Origin: Nereida ignava
GTDB lineage: Bacteria; Pseudomonadota; Alphaproteobacteria; Rhodobacterales; Rhodobacteraceae
Length of the DNA: 41,813 nucleotides
NCBI RefSeq assembly: GCF_001049735.1
Contig: NZ_CVPC01000015.1
Span: 1 to 41,813, forward strand
Direction of reading: 5' to 3'
The stretch's first letter is position 1; each line of letters starts with the position of its first letter. The notes beneath the pieces are model-generated. The model saw only the letters and a list, made by a program, of their open reading frames with translations. It searched no databases and was not told the origin of the DNA. The position numbers and the translations under genes were made by a program. This document shows positions 7,937-16,041 of this stretch, piece by piece.

Positions 7937-8733
7937 CGCTTTCCCTCTCCGATCAGTAAGCGGTCCAAGCCATAGAGCCGATCGATTAGCAGCATCAGGG
8001 CGACTGTGAATAGAATTGCCACCGCTGACACCGAGGCTACCAGTGGATCGGTAGTCTGTGTGATATGCGAGAACAGCCGCACCGGCAGCGTCGTAGTCGA
8101 GGGGTTCACGATGAAGACCGTGACAGTCAACTCATCAAAGCTGGTAATGAATGCCAGCATCCAGCCGCCGATCATCCCGGGCATGATAGCGGGCAGCGTG
8201 ACGCGCCGGAACACCGTTAGCGGTTTCGCCCCAAGGGAAATCGCGGCTTTCTCGACCGACCGGTCCAGCCCAGCTACCGAAGCCAACACCAGCCGCAGAA
8301 TGAACGGCGTGATAATAATTGCGTGGCACAGCATGAGCCCGATAAAGGTGCCGTTCAACCCCAACAGGCTGAGGAACCTCAGAAAGGCGATGCCAAGCAC
8401 TACCGTGGGCACCATGAGCGGCGACAAAAAGAGCGCTTGCAACGCGTCGCGACCCGCGAAGCGCCCGCGTCCGATGGCCAGCGCGGCGGGCACGGCCAGC
8501 ACAGTCGCCAACGTTGCCGAGGCTATGCCCAGCTTTAGGCTGATCCATGCGGCAGTGATGAATTCCGGGTTGTCCAAGATGGCCCGGAACCAGCGCAGCG
8601 AAACGCCACTTGGCGGAAACTCCAGAAACCCCTCGGGAGTGAACGACACGCCAATAACCACAACAATTGGGGCCAACATGAAGCTCACAAAAACGAGACT
8701 AAAGAGGATGGAGAGCGGTCCGTTCTGTCTCAT
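7933..8733 (-). CDS. ABC transporter permease, PotC-like
   Basis: The 266-residue inner-membrane protein has six hydrophobic segments, beginning with LSILFSLVFVSFMLAPIVVVIG. The EAA-type cytoplasmic loop (EKAAISLGAKPLTVFRRVTLPAIMPGM) contacts the ATPase. Sequence and size fit the second permease of polyamine/opine-type (PotABCD) importers. The start overlaps the other permease's stop by ATGA and its stop overlaps the following oxidase start. It imports the substrate bound by the 10720-11751 product. Confidence 0.9.
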   Translation of the reverse strand: MRQNGPLSILFSLVFVSFMLAPIVVVIGVSFTPEGFLEFPPSGVSLRWFRAILDNPEFITAAWISLKLGIASATLATVLAVPAALAIGRGRFAGRDALQALFLSPLMVPTVVLGIAFLRFLSLLGLNGTFIGLMLCHAIIITPFILRLVLASVAGLDRSVEKAAISLGAKPLTVFRRVTLPAIMPGMIGGWMLAFITSFDELTVTVFIVNPSTTTLPVRLFSHITQTTDPLVASVSAVAILFTVALMLLIDRLYGLDRLLIGEGKR

Positions 8734-9587
8734 TCGAAAACCTCCCCGTATCGGCGTTCGACAAGGCTATTCCAGCTTAGCATCACAATGAGAACCGCAA
8801 CCAGCAGCAGCATCGCGATCGCCGCACCCAGCGGCCAATTCAAAGTGTTTAGAAATTCATCGTAAACCGTCGTTGAAACAACCTTGACGCGTCGACCGCC
8901 CAAGATTGCAGGCGTTGCAAACGCCGACGCAGACAGTGAAAACACGATCAAGGATCCCGAAAGAACACCCGGAATGGCCTGCGGCAAGATGATCCGAAAA
9001 AAGATCGTGCGCGGCCGCGCACCTAGAGATTCAGCCGCAGCTTCGGTCGCAGGGTCTTGCCTTTGAAGCGCCGCCCATACGGCCAGCACCATAAACGGCA
9101 CCATAACATGCACGAGCGCTAGAACGATCCCGCCCGACGTATACATCATGCGGATGGGTCGTTCGATCAGACCGATGTCCATCAACGCCGTATTGATCAC
9201 GCCCTTGTTGCCCAGCAGGATCGCCCATCCCAATGTGCGCACGACGACCGAAATCAGCAGAGGGCCGATCACGATCAGCACGGTGATCGAGCGCCAGAAT
9301 GGCGACATGCGATAGAGGATGTAGGCTTGAGGCACACCGATGGCGGCACAGATCGCCGTAGTGATCAGCGCGATCAGAAAGGTGCGCCCGAAAATTTCGT
9401 AGAAATAGCTATCGCCCAGAACTTCCGCATAGTTGGCGAGGCTCAGGTCCGTGCCGATACCGCCGTAAAAGTCGAAGCTGTTAAAGCTTAGCATGAAGGT
9501 CATCAGAAGCGGCACTAGCAGCAACACCGCGAACAGAACCAAGGCTGGCGCACTCAGCAGCCAAGCGCGGGAGGTTTGTGTCGTCAT
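8730..9587 (-). CDS. ABC transporter permease, PotB-like
   Basis: The 285-residue membrane protein starts at the ATG at 9587, which overlaps the ATPase stop as ATGA. A longer frame to 9635 exists but would lie deep in the ATPase gene. The N-terminal WLLSAPALVLFAVLLLVPLLMTFML is the first transmembrane helix. The EAA loop (EAAAESLGARPRTIFFRIILPQAIPGV) is present. It pairs with the 7933-8733 protein as the heterodimeric channel of a PotABCD-like importer. Confidence 0.9.
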   Translation of the reverse strand: MTTQTSRAWLLSAPALVLFAVLLLVPLLMTFMLSFNSFDFYGGIGTDLSLANYAEVLGDSYFYEIFGRTFLIALITTAICAAIGVPQAYILYRMSPFWRSITVLIVIGPLLISVVVRTLGWAILLGNKGVINTALMDIGLIERPIRMMYTSGGIVLALVHVMVPFMVLAVWAALQRQDPATEAAAESLGARPRTIFFRIILPQAIPGVLSGSLIVFSLSASAFATPAILGGRRVKVVSTTVYDEFLNTLNWPLGAAIAMLLLVAVLIVMLSWNSLVERRYGEVFE

Positions 9588-10648
9588 GCCGAAGTTTCCT
9601 CGACGGGAAGGATGCGAATGTCTTCGGGCTTCCAATCCAACCCAACAACCTCGCCCTCCTCGGCTTCGGCGCGACCGGTATTATATCGCATCACGAGCAT
9701 GTCGCCGAGCTCGGTTTCTATCCGCAGAAGCCACTGGTTACCCATAAACACACGCTCGGCAACAGTGCCGCGCAGCTGCCCAGCTTCAGGGTCTACGAGC
9801 GCGATCCGTTCGGGGCGCAGCGCGATCTCGACCGGGCCGGGACGCAGATCGACTAGGGGGCCGTGCAGGCGGAGCGATCCGCAGACCAAGGCCGAGCCCT
9901 CGGATCCGGTGCTGTCCAGCCGCGCGGATAGGTTGTTGCTTTTGCCCAAGAAGCGAGAAACGAAAGAAGATTGTGGCGTCTCGTAAATATCGAAGGGGGT
10001 TGCATCTTGCCGCAGCCGGCCTTGATCCATCACCACAATACTGTCGCTCAACGCCAGCGCTTCGGATTGGTCGTGCGTAACCATTAGGGTCGTCACACCG
10101 GCTTCGCGCTGGATGCGGCGCAGTTCCAGCTGCATCTCCTCGCGCAGCTTCGCGTCAAGGTTCGACAGCGGCTCGTCGAGAAGCAGGAGCTGAGGCTCGA
10201 TGACAAGTGCGCGGGCCAGTGCCACCCGCTGTCGCTGGCCGCCGGACATCGCCCTAGGATAGCGATCTCCGAGATGGCTTAAATGCACAAGATCTAGCGC
10301 AGCGGCGATCCGGCGCTTGCGCTCGGCCTTCGAAACTTTGCGCATTTCAAGGCCAAAGCCGACATTTTCTTCCACCGTCATGTGCGCGAACAGTGCGTAG
10401 GTCTGGAAGACGATGCCTAGTCCACGTTCGCGCGCCGGGATCCCAGCGAGGTTTTTCCCGTCAAGAACGATCTTACCTTCGGTGGGCGCTTCGAATCCGG
10501 CCACCATTTGCAGAGTCGTCGTCTTGCCGCAACCCGACGGACCGAGAAGGGAAACAAAGCTACCACGCTCGACAGCGAAGGACAGTTCCTCAACCGCCGT
10601 AAATGCGCCGAACCGCTTGGTCAGGCCGTGTAGTTCTAGAAAAGCCAT
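9584..10648 (-). CDS. ABC transporter ATP-binding protein, PotA-like
   Basis: The 354-residue ATPase has Walker A GPSGCGKT at residues 36-43, a Q-loop FQTYALF at about 81-87, signature MSGGQRQ from 134, Walker B LLLLDEP at 154-160, the H-loop THD, and a C-terminal TOBE-like region from about 270. All catalytic motifs are intact. It powers uptake through the two permeases that follow in the operon. Its nearest classes are polyamine, putrescine and opine importers, consistent with the downstream oxidases. Confidence 0.93.
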   Translation of the reverse strand: MAFLELHGLTKRFGAFTAVEELSFAVERGSFVSLLGPSGCGKTTTLQMVAGFEAPTEGKIVLDGKNLAGIPARERGLGIVFQTYALFAHMTVEENVGFGLEMRKVSKAERKRRIAAALDLVHLSHLGDRYPRAMSGGQRQRVALARALVIEPQLLLLDEPLSNLDAKLREEMQLELRRIQREAGVTTLMVTHDQSEALALSDSIVVMDQGRLRQDATPFDIYETPQSSFVSRFLGKSNNLSARLDSTGSEGSALVCGSLRLHGPLVDLRPGPVEIALRPERIALVDPEAGQLRGTVAERVFMGNQWLLRIETELGDMLVMRYNTGRAEAEEGEVVGLDWKPEDIRILPVEETSA

Positions 10649-10719
10649 GAAGAATTCCGGTGAATACGAGATGTTAGTGGGGCCTCAAAAGGCCCCACAT
10701 TCGGGGATCAATTAGAAAT

Positions 10720-11751
10720 TCAGCGCTCGACCTCGCGCGCCCACCGCTTGGTCCATTCCTCACGTTTCGGGTTGATCACGTCCCAATCCACCGCCATCAG
10801 ATCGGCGATCTTGTCGCCATAGGGCAGCGTTTTGGCCAGGTCTTCAGGCAACTCTGCCTCCTTGTTCGAAGGACCGGTGCCCATCGCCTCGGCTAGCCGC
10901 ACTTGAACCTCGGGATCGAGCAGGTAGTCAATAAACAGCTGCGCCTCTTCCGGCACATCGCTGTCGACCACCGGACATGCCGCGATCATAAGCGCGACCG
11001 CGCCTTCTTCCGGATAGGCGAACTTCGCTGAGAAGCCGGTATCGGCCAAGGATTTGGTGCGGCCCGAGCCCCAGATCGAAAGGGCAATTTCCTCGGACTG
11101 GAAGAGCTCCGACATCTTACCCGAAGACGGCTCGAATACCAAAATGTTCGGAGCGACTTCTTCGGTCATTGCTGTAAAGCCTGGGTCGATATCATTTTCC
11201 CCGCCACCGTTCATCCGCGCCATCATTACCAGCGTGTGCAAACCATAAGTGTTAGAGATCGGTGGCACCGAGAGGATGCCCTCGAACTTTGGATCGGTCA
11301 GGTCCATCCAACTGCTTGGCGGCTCCCAGCCTTCGCGTTCGAACCACTCGGTGTTGTAGGTGAACCCAGTCGCGACGAAACCGAGACCGATGGAGTTTTC
11401 GCCCAAGCGAGCAATATCGTAGACATTTTGCTTGATTTCGCTGTCCTTGATCGGCGCGCAAAAGCCCAATGCGTCGGCCTGATACATTGGACCGTCGTCA
11501 AGAATTACGACATCGAGTTCTTGCGCTGAACGCTGCGCCTGCAATCGTGCTAGGTTTTCCGTCGAGTTGCCCGGCACGAATGCAATCTCGACATCATGCG
11601 CTTTCTCAAATTGCGGAATAACCAACTCTTTCATAAGCGTCTCAAACGAGCCGCCATACCCGCCGACAGTCAGCGTTTTGTCCTGCGCGGCGGCCGTGCC
11701 TGCCACGGCCACGCCAAGTGCAGTGGCTAGGGTGATGGATGAATAATTCAT
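10720..11751 (-). CDS. Periplasmic substrate-binding protein, PotD-like
   Basis: The 343-residue protein starts at the ATG at 11751. The frame runs to 11871, but the signal peptide (MNYSSITLATALGVAVAG, cleavage near TAAAQ) begins here. The mature part opens with LTVGGYGGSFETLMKE and has the DVVILDDGPMYQA block of the spermidine/opine-binding class of solute-binding proteins. It is the first gene of the nine-gene operon and is divergent from a LysR gene. It sets the substrate range of the pathway, but binding residues cannot be assigned reliably by eye. The 71-base gap before the ATPase is the widest in the operon. Confidence 0.88.
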   Translation of the reverse strand: MNYSSITLATALGVAVAGTAAAQDKTLTVGGYGGSFETLMKELVIPQFEKAHDVEIAFVPGNSTENLARLQAQRSAQELDVVILDDGPMYQADALGFCAPIKDSEIKQNVYDIARLGENSIGLGFVATGFTYNTEWFEREGWEPPSSWMDLTDPKFEGILSVPPISNTYGLHTLVMMARMNGGGENDIDPGFTAMTEEVAPNILVFEPSSGKMSELFQSEEIALSIWGSGRTKSLADTGFSAKFAYPEEGAVALMIAACPVVDSDVPEEAQLFIDYLLDPEVQVRLAEAMGTGPSNKEAELPEDLAKTLPYGDKIADLMAVDWDVINPKREEWTKRWAREVER

Positions 11752-11858
11752 GGCAGTTTCCCTGTTGTTTGTTTCTATATTGCGAGCAAAGGCTTTTTTT
11801 TGCTGCCATGCAATTGAATTTAGTTTAGAAGTCCATTCCAATTGGTTATAAGGCTGAT
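11752..11858. promoter_or_regulatory. Divergent promoter/operator region for the opine-like operon and its LysR gene
   Basis: The 107-base intergenic region between divergent starts is AT-rich in an otherwise GC-rich stretch. It contains the palindrome CCAATTGG at 11838-11845, 13 bases before the LysR ATG. LysR proteins of the OccR/NocR type act from such regions. The exact binding site and promoter elements are inference. Confidence 0.45.
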
Positions 11859-12773
11859 ATGGCGCGCGCAAATATCAAGCAGATCGAGGCATTCAACGCC
11901 GTAATGAAGGGTGGATCGGTCACGAACGCCGCCAAAAATCTTTTTATCAGCCAACCGGCCGTCAGTAAGATGATCAGGGCTTTCGAGGAAAGTTGCGGGT
12001 TTACGTTGTTCATGCGCGCATCGGGACGGCTGATGCCAACGCCCGAAGCGCGTCGGCTGTATCTGGAAACCGAGAAGCTGATTACCGGCGTGGCACGGGT
12101 CGAGAATACCGCTCGCGCGATCCGGGATTTGGAACGGGGCGAAATCTCGGTCGCGGCCTTTGCCGCAGTCAGTTTGCGGCTGCTTCCTATGTTGACCGCG
12201 CGTTTCCTGGCGGAACGCCCTGACGTGCGACTATCGATCGTGACACGTAGTTCACGCAACGTTGCAGATTCCATGCTGACGCAGGCGGCCGATTTTGGCA
12301 TTTCCATGGTCCGCAGCGATCACCCCGGATTGCGATGCCAGATCTTCAGCGAATGCTCGATGATCTGCGCTTTGCCGGCCAATCATCCGCTGGCGCGGGA
12401 GAGAGTGATCGATCTGCGCATGCTGAAAGGAGAAAGGCTGATCTCGCTCGGGCGCGAAGACCAGTCAAGTGGCATCGTGCTAGATGCGTTCGACCGCGCT
12501 GGCGTTAGCCTAGATGCGTCCATTACGGTGCAGATGGCCGATACCGCCTGCATGTTCGTTCGGGAAGGTCAAGGTGTTAGCCTGGTTCCTTCGCTGACCA
12601 CAATCGGCTGGGGATCTGAAGAACTCGTATTTCGCCCGATCCAGCCCTCGGCGACTATGCCCATCTGGATCTATACATCGGCATATGAGCCCATGCCTGA
12701 ACTAGCGCGCAAACTGTTGGATACACTAAAAGCTGGGATCGCCTCCATCGAAGACGAATTTCGCACACAATGA
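11859..12773 (+). CDS. LysR-family regulator (OccR/NocR-like) of the adjacent operon
   Basis: The 304-residue regulator has an N-terminal winged HTH (IKQIEAFNAVMKGGSVTNAAKNLFISQPAVSKMIRAFEE) and an effector domain from about residue 90. The HTH pattern, with the SVTNAA and SQPAVSKMI blocks, resembles regulators of octopine/nopaline catabolism. It is divergent from the binding-protein gene and so probably activates the operon when the imported compound is present. Confidence 0.87.
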   Translation: MARANIKQIEAFNAVMKGGSVTNAAKNLFISQPAVSKMIRAFEESCGFTLFMRASGRLMPTPEARRLYLETEKLITGVARVENTARAIRDLERGEISVAAFAAVSLRLLPMLTARFLAERPDVRLSIVTRSSRNVADSMLTQAADFGISMVRSDHPGLRCQIFSECSMICALPANHPLARERVIDLRMLKGERLISLGREDQSSGIVLDAFDRAGVSLDASITVQMADTACMFVREGQGVSLVPSLTTIGWGSEELVFRPIQPSATMPIWIYTSAYEPMPELARKLLDTLKAGIASIEDEFRTQ

Positions 12774-12875
12774 TTCTGGATAGTCGAAGTTCTCGAAGGA
12801 CCCGCAGCCGCCTACCCCCTATAAGTGTTAGCATCCAAGTGATTTATAATGATATGCTTGTTCTAGAAAAGCTTA

Positions 12876-12896
12876 GGGCCGCCTATAAGGCGGCCC
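12876..12896. terminator. Perfect 8-bp hairpin in the intergenic region after LysR (possible terminator)
   Basis: GGGCCGCC at 12876-12883 pairs with GGCGGCCC at 12889-12896 around the loop TATAA. No T-run follows on the plus strand; the minus-strand side reads TAAGCTTTT. It may end LysR transcription or stop transcription entering from the right. The rest of 12774-12985 holds nothing I recognise. Confidence 0.4.
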
Positions 12897-12985
12897 AGCT
12901 ATAGCGTCGGGGGTCCGTCACGAACAAGCGTGCTGCCGACCGTATCCCGACGTTTCAAGAGCATACGTAGCGATAAGGACGGTAA

Positions 12986-13801
12986 ATGTCAAGATATTTG
13001 GGGGCGTCTGACGTTCAGGCGATACAGAATTTATTATCGGCTGAACGACTAGCAACGTTCCAAGCACTCACGGCATCAGGGTCGCCCGAGGATGCAATTG
13101 AACTGCATCAAACGACGATGAGCTTAGGTGTATCGATTATGGCCGTGACAGGGTTGATAGAGGTCTCTCTACGTAACGCTGTTTGCCACGTCATGCACAA
13201 CAATTTCGGCGGGAACCACTGGCTACGCACACCTCCACCAAACACATTCACGTGGGCCTACTTGGAAGAATCGTCCATCGCCAAAGCTACGACGCAGGCC
13301 CAGCGAGCAGCATATTCCAAGATGACTGGGGCGCAAAAGAGCGCGTTGGATGCTCAGGCATACCCCAATGGAGTGCCATCAAATGCAAAGCACCGAATGA
13401 TCGCCAAAAAACGACAGTCCACGATCACCATTCCCGACAGTCAGGTAATCGCTCAGCTCACCATTCACTTTTGGAAGCGTATGTTTTCAGAGAACTATGA
13501 ACAGACGCTTTGGAAGCCTGCTTTAAAAACTGTCTTTCCCAACAAGACGCTCGGTCGCTCGGATGTCGCGGACCATCTTGAAGTAATTTACGAAATGCGA
13601 AACCGGCTGGCCCACCATGAACCGGTATATGGGACACGTCTTGAAAAAATTCTGGAATCTATCGATTTCGTTACACTCAATCTTTACAGCAGAAGGCCAG
13701 CACTCGAAAATCCGTTTGCCAAACTAATCATGCCTCAGCGCGATCTATTGCATGGGCAAGTGGCAATTTTTGAAGCCACCTTTAGACGTCTTACCCCTTA
13801 A
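12986..13801 (+). CDS. Abi-like (Abi_2/AbiD-F type) HEPN-fold protein
   Basis: The 271-residue protein has an N-terminal helical region with MAVTGLIEVSLRNAVCHVM, as in Abi_2 family proteins, and a C-terminal EMRNRLAHHEPV segment. RNRLAH at residues 205-210 matches the Rx4H ribonuclease motif of HEPN domains. Members are linked to abortive infection, where RNA cleavage stops phage growth. The ATG at 12986 lies 9 bases after an AAGGACGG-like site. It stands alone between the catabolic region and the IS element, and its stop is 16 bases from the IS left end. Activity is inferred from family and motif only. Confidence 0.7.
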   Translation: MSRYLGASDVQAIQNLLSAERLATFQALTASGSPEDAIELHQTTMSLGVSIMAVTGLIEVSLRNAVCHVMHNNFGGNHWLRTPPPNTFTWAYLEESSIAKATTQAQRAAYSKMTGAQKSALDAQAYPNGVPSNAKHRMIAKKRQSTITIPDSQVIAQLTIHFWKRMFSENYEQTLWKPALKTVFPNKTLGRSDVADHLEVIYEMRNRLAHHEPVYGTRLEKILESIDFVTLNLYSRRPALENPFAKLIMPQRDLLHGQVAIFEATFRRLTP

Positions 13802-13902
13802 ACTAAGCTGCATGGTGTGTCTGACGTCAGCGCCTGTGGGACAGATTTGAGGAATTGAACAACGGAGGATTTCTGGTTCATCGTAACCTTGATGGAGTGA
13901 AG

Positions 13903-14277
13903 ATGAACAAGAAATCCGGAACGTCGAAGGACGCAGCTGACAAGCTGGTAAAGAACATCCGCCGCAAGACCCGTCAGACCTATTCGGCGGAGGAAAAGAT
14001 CCGCATCGTCTTGGCGGGTCTGCGAGGCGAAGAGAGCATCTCAGTCCTCTGTCGTCGGGAAGGGATTGCCGAGAGCCTGTATTACAGCTGGTCGAAGGAA
14101 TTCCTTGAGGCTGGCAAACGCCGCTTGTCCGGCGACACAGCTCGACAGGCAACCTCGCCAGAAGTCAAAGATCTGCGCTCGGAGTCACTTGCCTTGAAAG
14201 AATGCGTCGCAGATCTGACCCTTGAAAACCGTCTGCTCAAAAAAAGCATGACAGGGGCTGGGGAGGTCGAGGAATGA
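13903..14277 (+). CDS. IS3-family transposase OrfA
   Basis: The 124-residue protein has a helix-turn-helix at about residues 25-65 (RQTYSAEEKIRIVLAGLRGEESISVLCRREGIAESLYYSWSKEF) that recognises the IS ends. A C-terminal leucine-rich coiled coil (about 85-115, ending LTLENRLLKKS) serves dimerisation. The ATG at 13903 has a GGAG upstream and is preferred over 13855. Its end overlaps orfB by ATGA. Confidence 0.9.
   Translation: MNKKSGTSKDAADKLVKNIRRKTRQTYSAEEKIRIVLAGLRGEESISVLCRREGIAESLYYSWSKEFLEAGKRRLSGDTARQATSPEVKDLRSESLALKECVADLTLENRLLKKSMTGAGEVEE
14239..14246 (+). promoter_or_regulatory. A7G slippery site for -1 programmed frameshift (OrfAB)
   Basis: Seven A then G occur in orfA shortly before its end. 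OrfB lies in the -1 frame relative to orfA, and that frame is open from the slippery run through the orfB ATG at 14274. IS3-family elements make the active OrfAB transposase by slipping at such a site. Confidence 0.75.
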
Positions 14278-15254
14278 GATACCCTGCATCCGAGAAGCTG
14301 GAGATCATCCGCACTGTTGAAGGATCACACCTGCCCACCAAGATGACCCTCGACATGCTGGGCATTCCCCGCACAACTTTCTACCGCTGGTATGATCGCT
14401 ACGTCGAGGGCGGGCTCGATGCCCTGGCCGACCGCTCTCCCCGGCCAAGGTCGGTCTGGAACCGGATTCCCCAAGACCGACGCGATGACCTGATCGAGTT
14501 TGCGCTGGAGCATGAAGCGCTGACGACACGGGAGTTGGCGGTCAAATATACGGATGAGAACCGATATTTTGTTTCTGAATCATCAGCCTATCGTATTTTG
14601 AAAGCAGCTGACCTCATCACGGCCCCAGATTATGTAGTGATCAAGGCTGCGGATGAGTTTACCGAGAAGACGACGGCCATCAACGAGATGTGGCAGACCG
14701 ACTTCACCTACTTCAAGATCATTGGCTGGGGCTGGTATTACCTGTCCACCATCCTCGACGATTACAGCCGCTACATCATCGCTTGGAAGCTCTGCACAAA
14801 CATGCGGGCCGAGGACGTGACGGACACGATTGAACTGGCTCTGACCGCATCGGGCTGTGACCAGGCGGTTGTGCGTCACAAGCCGCGTCTGCTCAGCGAC
14901 AACGGCTCCTGCTACATCTCTGGCGACCTGGCGGCATGGCTGGGGGATCAGAAAATGGACCACGTCCGCGGGGCGCCATTCCACCCACAGACACAAGGCA
15001 AGATCGAACGCTGGCACCAAACGATGAAGAACCGGGTTCTGCTGGAAAACTACTACCTGCCCGGCGATCTCGAACACCAGATCGGGGCCTTCGTCGATTA
15101 TTACAACAACGAGCGCTACCACGAGAGCCTGAGCAACGTCACACCCGCCGATGTCTACTTCGGTCGCGACAAAGCTATTCTGAGAGAAAGGGAAAAGATC
15201 AAGAAACAGACTATCCGACAACGCCGCTTGCAACACCAGAAACAAGCCGCATAA
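14274..15254 (+). CDS. IS3-family transposase OrfB (DDE integrase core)
   Basis: The 326-residue protein has an N-terminal helix-turn-helix region and an rve integrase core with catalytic Asp143 (WQTDFTYF), Asp209 (LLSDNGS) and Glu245 (QGKIERWHQ). The 35 residues between the second Asp and the Glu match the D(35)E hallmark. All catalytic residues are present, so the transposase appears functional. It starts inside the orfA stop and may also be made as an OrfAB fusion. Confidence 0.93.
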   Translation: MRYPASEKLEIIRTVEGSHLPTKMTLDMLGIPRTTFYRWYDRYVEGGLDALADRSPRPRSVWNRIPQDRRDDLIEFALEHEALTTRELAVKYTDENRYFVSESSAYRILKAADLITAPDYVVIKAADEFTEKTTAINEMWQTDFTYFKIIGWGWYYLSTILDDYSRYIIAWKLCTNMRAEDVTDTIELALTASGCDQAVVRHKPRLLSDNGSCYISGDLAAWLGDQKMDHVRGAPFHPQTQGKIERWHQTMKNRVLLENYYLPGDLEHQIGAFVDYYNNERYHESLSNVTPADVYFGRDKAILREREKIKKQTIRQRRLQHQKQAA

Positions 15255-15327
15255 TCAATCACACGAACGAGCCAGAGCCTCCAATGCTCAAGCCGCTCTG
15301 ATGTCCCATTTTATATGACGACGGACA

Positions 15328-15488
15328 CCGTTATCCTTCCCGAAACGTCGATCCCTGACCATGACAATCTCGTCTCACTTCCGGTAGCCGACATGGAAAT
15401 TGCAAGAGATGTGGCAGCGCTTCGTTTCCGCCATCAGGCTTCTCGCTCAGAAACAAACGAACTGGTGCGGGAGTTTTCGCGGAACTGA
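15328..15488 (+). pseudogene. 3' remnant of a LysR-type regulator gene
   Basis: Directly after the IS right end one frame reads through ILPETSIPDH, then ALRFRHQASRSETNELVREFSRN to a TGA at 15486-15488. This aligns with the last 55 residues of the LysR protein encoded at 2573-3445 (VILPATAIPSD ... ALRYRHQTTRPETNDLIREM). About 80% of the gene, including the HTH, is missing, with the IS at the break. The IS flank on the other side is the Abi-like gene, so the 5' part was lost rather than displaced. Confidence 0.75.
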
Positions 15489-15498
15489 GCTTTGTAAA

Positions 15499-15581
15499 GA
15501 GCGGACATTGGCGCTTCGTGCAGCATCGGTCAAAGTGGGCTCGAAGCCGCCATTCGCCGCGCCTAGCGTGAATGTCTGCTC
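15499..15581. repeat. Dispersed palindromic intergenic repeat, copy 2
   Basis: The ends GAGCGGACATT (15499-15509) and AATGTCTGCTC (15571-15581) pair with one wobble. The middle carries CGTGCAGCAT and GTGGGCTCGAAG as in copy 1 at 3457-3545. Both copies lie about 11 bases downstream of related LysR C-termini. Confidence 0.6.
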
Positions 15582-15640
15582 TGGGCGGAAAACCAGCAAT
15601 GACGTTTCTTGTGTTCCTCACCATGTTTGCCCAAAACTCT

Positions 15641-15856
15641 GCCAACACAGTGTCCGCAACACAGCATCAGCCAACACTGTGTTCAACACTGCGAATCCGC
15701 AGTCAAAATAGTCAGCAACACGGCAAAAAGTGTGTTTAAGGTGTGTTTTTGAATTACACAACTTTAGCGCGCATTGCGCTTGGCTAAGCCATTGTTTTTA
15801 TTGGTAAAAGTGGTGCCCAGGGGCGGAATCGAACCACCGACACGAGGATTTTCAAT
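15641..15856. repeat. 216-bp att-proximal direct repeat, left copy
   Basis: This segment aligns base for base, without gaps, to 41282-41497 at roughly 93% identity. It includes the AGTGTGTTTAAGGTGTGT block, a stretch ending GCGCGCATTGCGCT, two copies of a GCCAACAC-type motif, and the tRNA 3' half. Since the outer 170 bases are not tRNA, two related element ends must have been placed at the same tRNA gene. The left copy is then the end of the older element. Confidence 0.85.
15811..15856. other. Attachment site attL (46-bp 3' half of tRNA-Phe)
   Basis: The 46 bases from TGGTGCCCAGG to GGATTTTCAAT are identical to 41452-41497, the 3' half of tRNA-Phe from anticodon loop to CCA. Beyond it the sequence reads GGAGGCGG instead of the tRNA 5' half, so this is a displaced fragment and not a gene. 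It is the left boundary of the integrated element. Confidence 0.88.
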
Positions 15857-16041
15857 GGAGGCGGTGTAAATTATACGTTTGCAAACAATGGCTTGCGTGG
15901 AGATATTTTTGGTGTGCGCGCAAGTGTGTTTTTGGCGTCTTTTTGAGGGTAGGGCGGAAACGCTGTGTTGGACACTGTGTCTGCAACATTGTTCGAAACA
16001 CACACGTCCGAAGCTGTGCAGTAAGCTATACTTCACTGAAA
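15857..16041. other. Left terminus of the element, non-coding
   Basis: No gene is visible here. The stretch contains GTGTGTTTTTGGCG and ACACTGTGTCTGCAACA motifs that echo the GTGTGTTTTTGAATT and CAACACAGTG motifs beside both att cores. They are candidate arm-type binding sites for IntB. Confidence 0.45.

Larger units (their letters stand above)
13818..15327 (+). mobile_element. IS3-family insertion sequence, complete
   Basis: The element is about 1510 bp. Imperfect terminal inverted repeats are visible: the left end begins TGTCTGACGTCA and contains TGTGGGACA, and the complement of the right end begins TGTCCGTCGTCA and contains ATGGGACA. It carries orfA (13903-14277) and orfB (14274-15254) with a slippery A7G between them. 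No direct target duplication is visible: the left flank ends GGTG and the right flank starts CCGT. The flanks also belong to unrelated genes, so an IS-mediated deletion or recombination probably followed insertion. Confidence 0.88.

Noticed and set aside
8006-8791. A 261-aa plus-strand frame across the permease gene
   Set aside because: Antisense shadow of a clear membrane permease; composition is typical of a reversed GC-rich gene.
14583-15245. A 220-aa minus-strand frame opposite transposase OrfB
   Set aside because: It lies entirely within orfB in antisense and has no ribosome site or recognisable domain; OrfB has intact catalytic residues.
15811-15886. A second tRNA-Phe gene
   Set aside because: Only the 46-base 3' half matches; the 5' half is replaced by unrelated sequence, so no cloverleaf can form.
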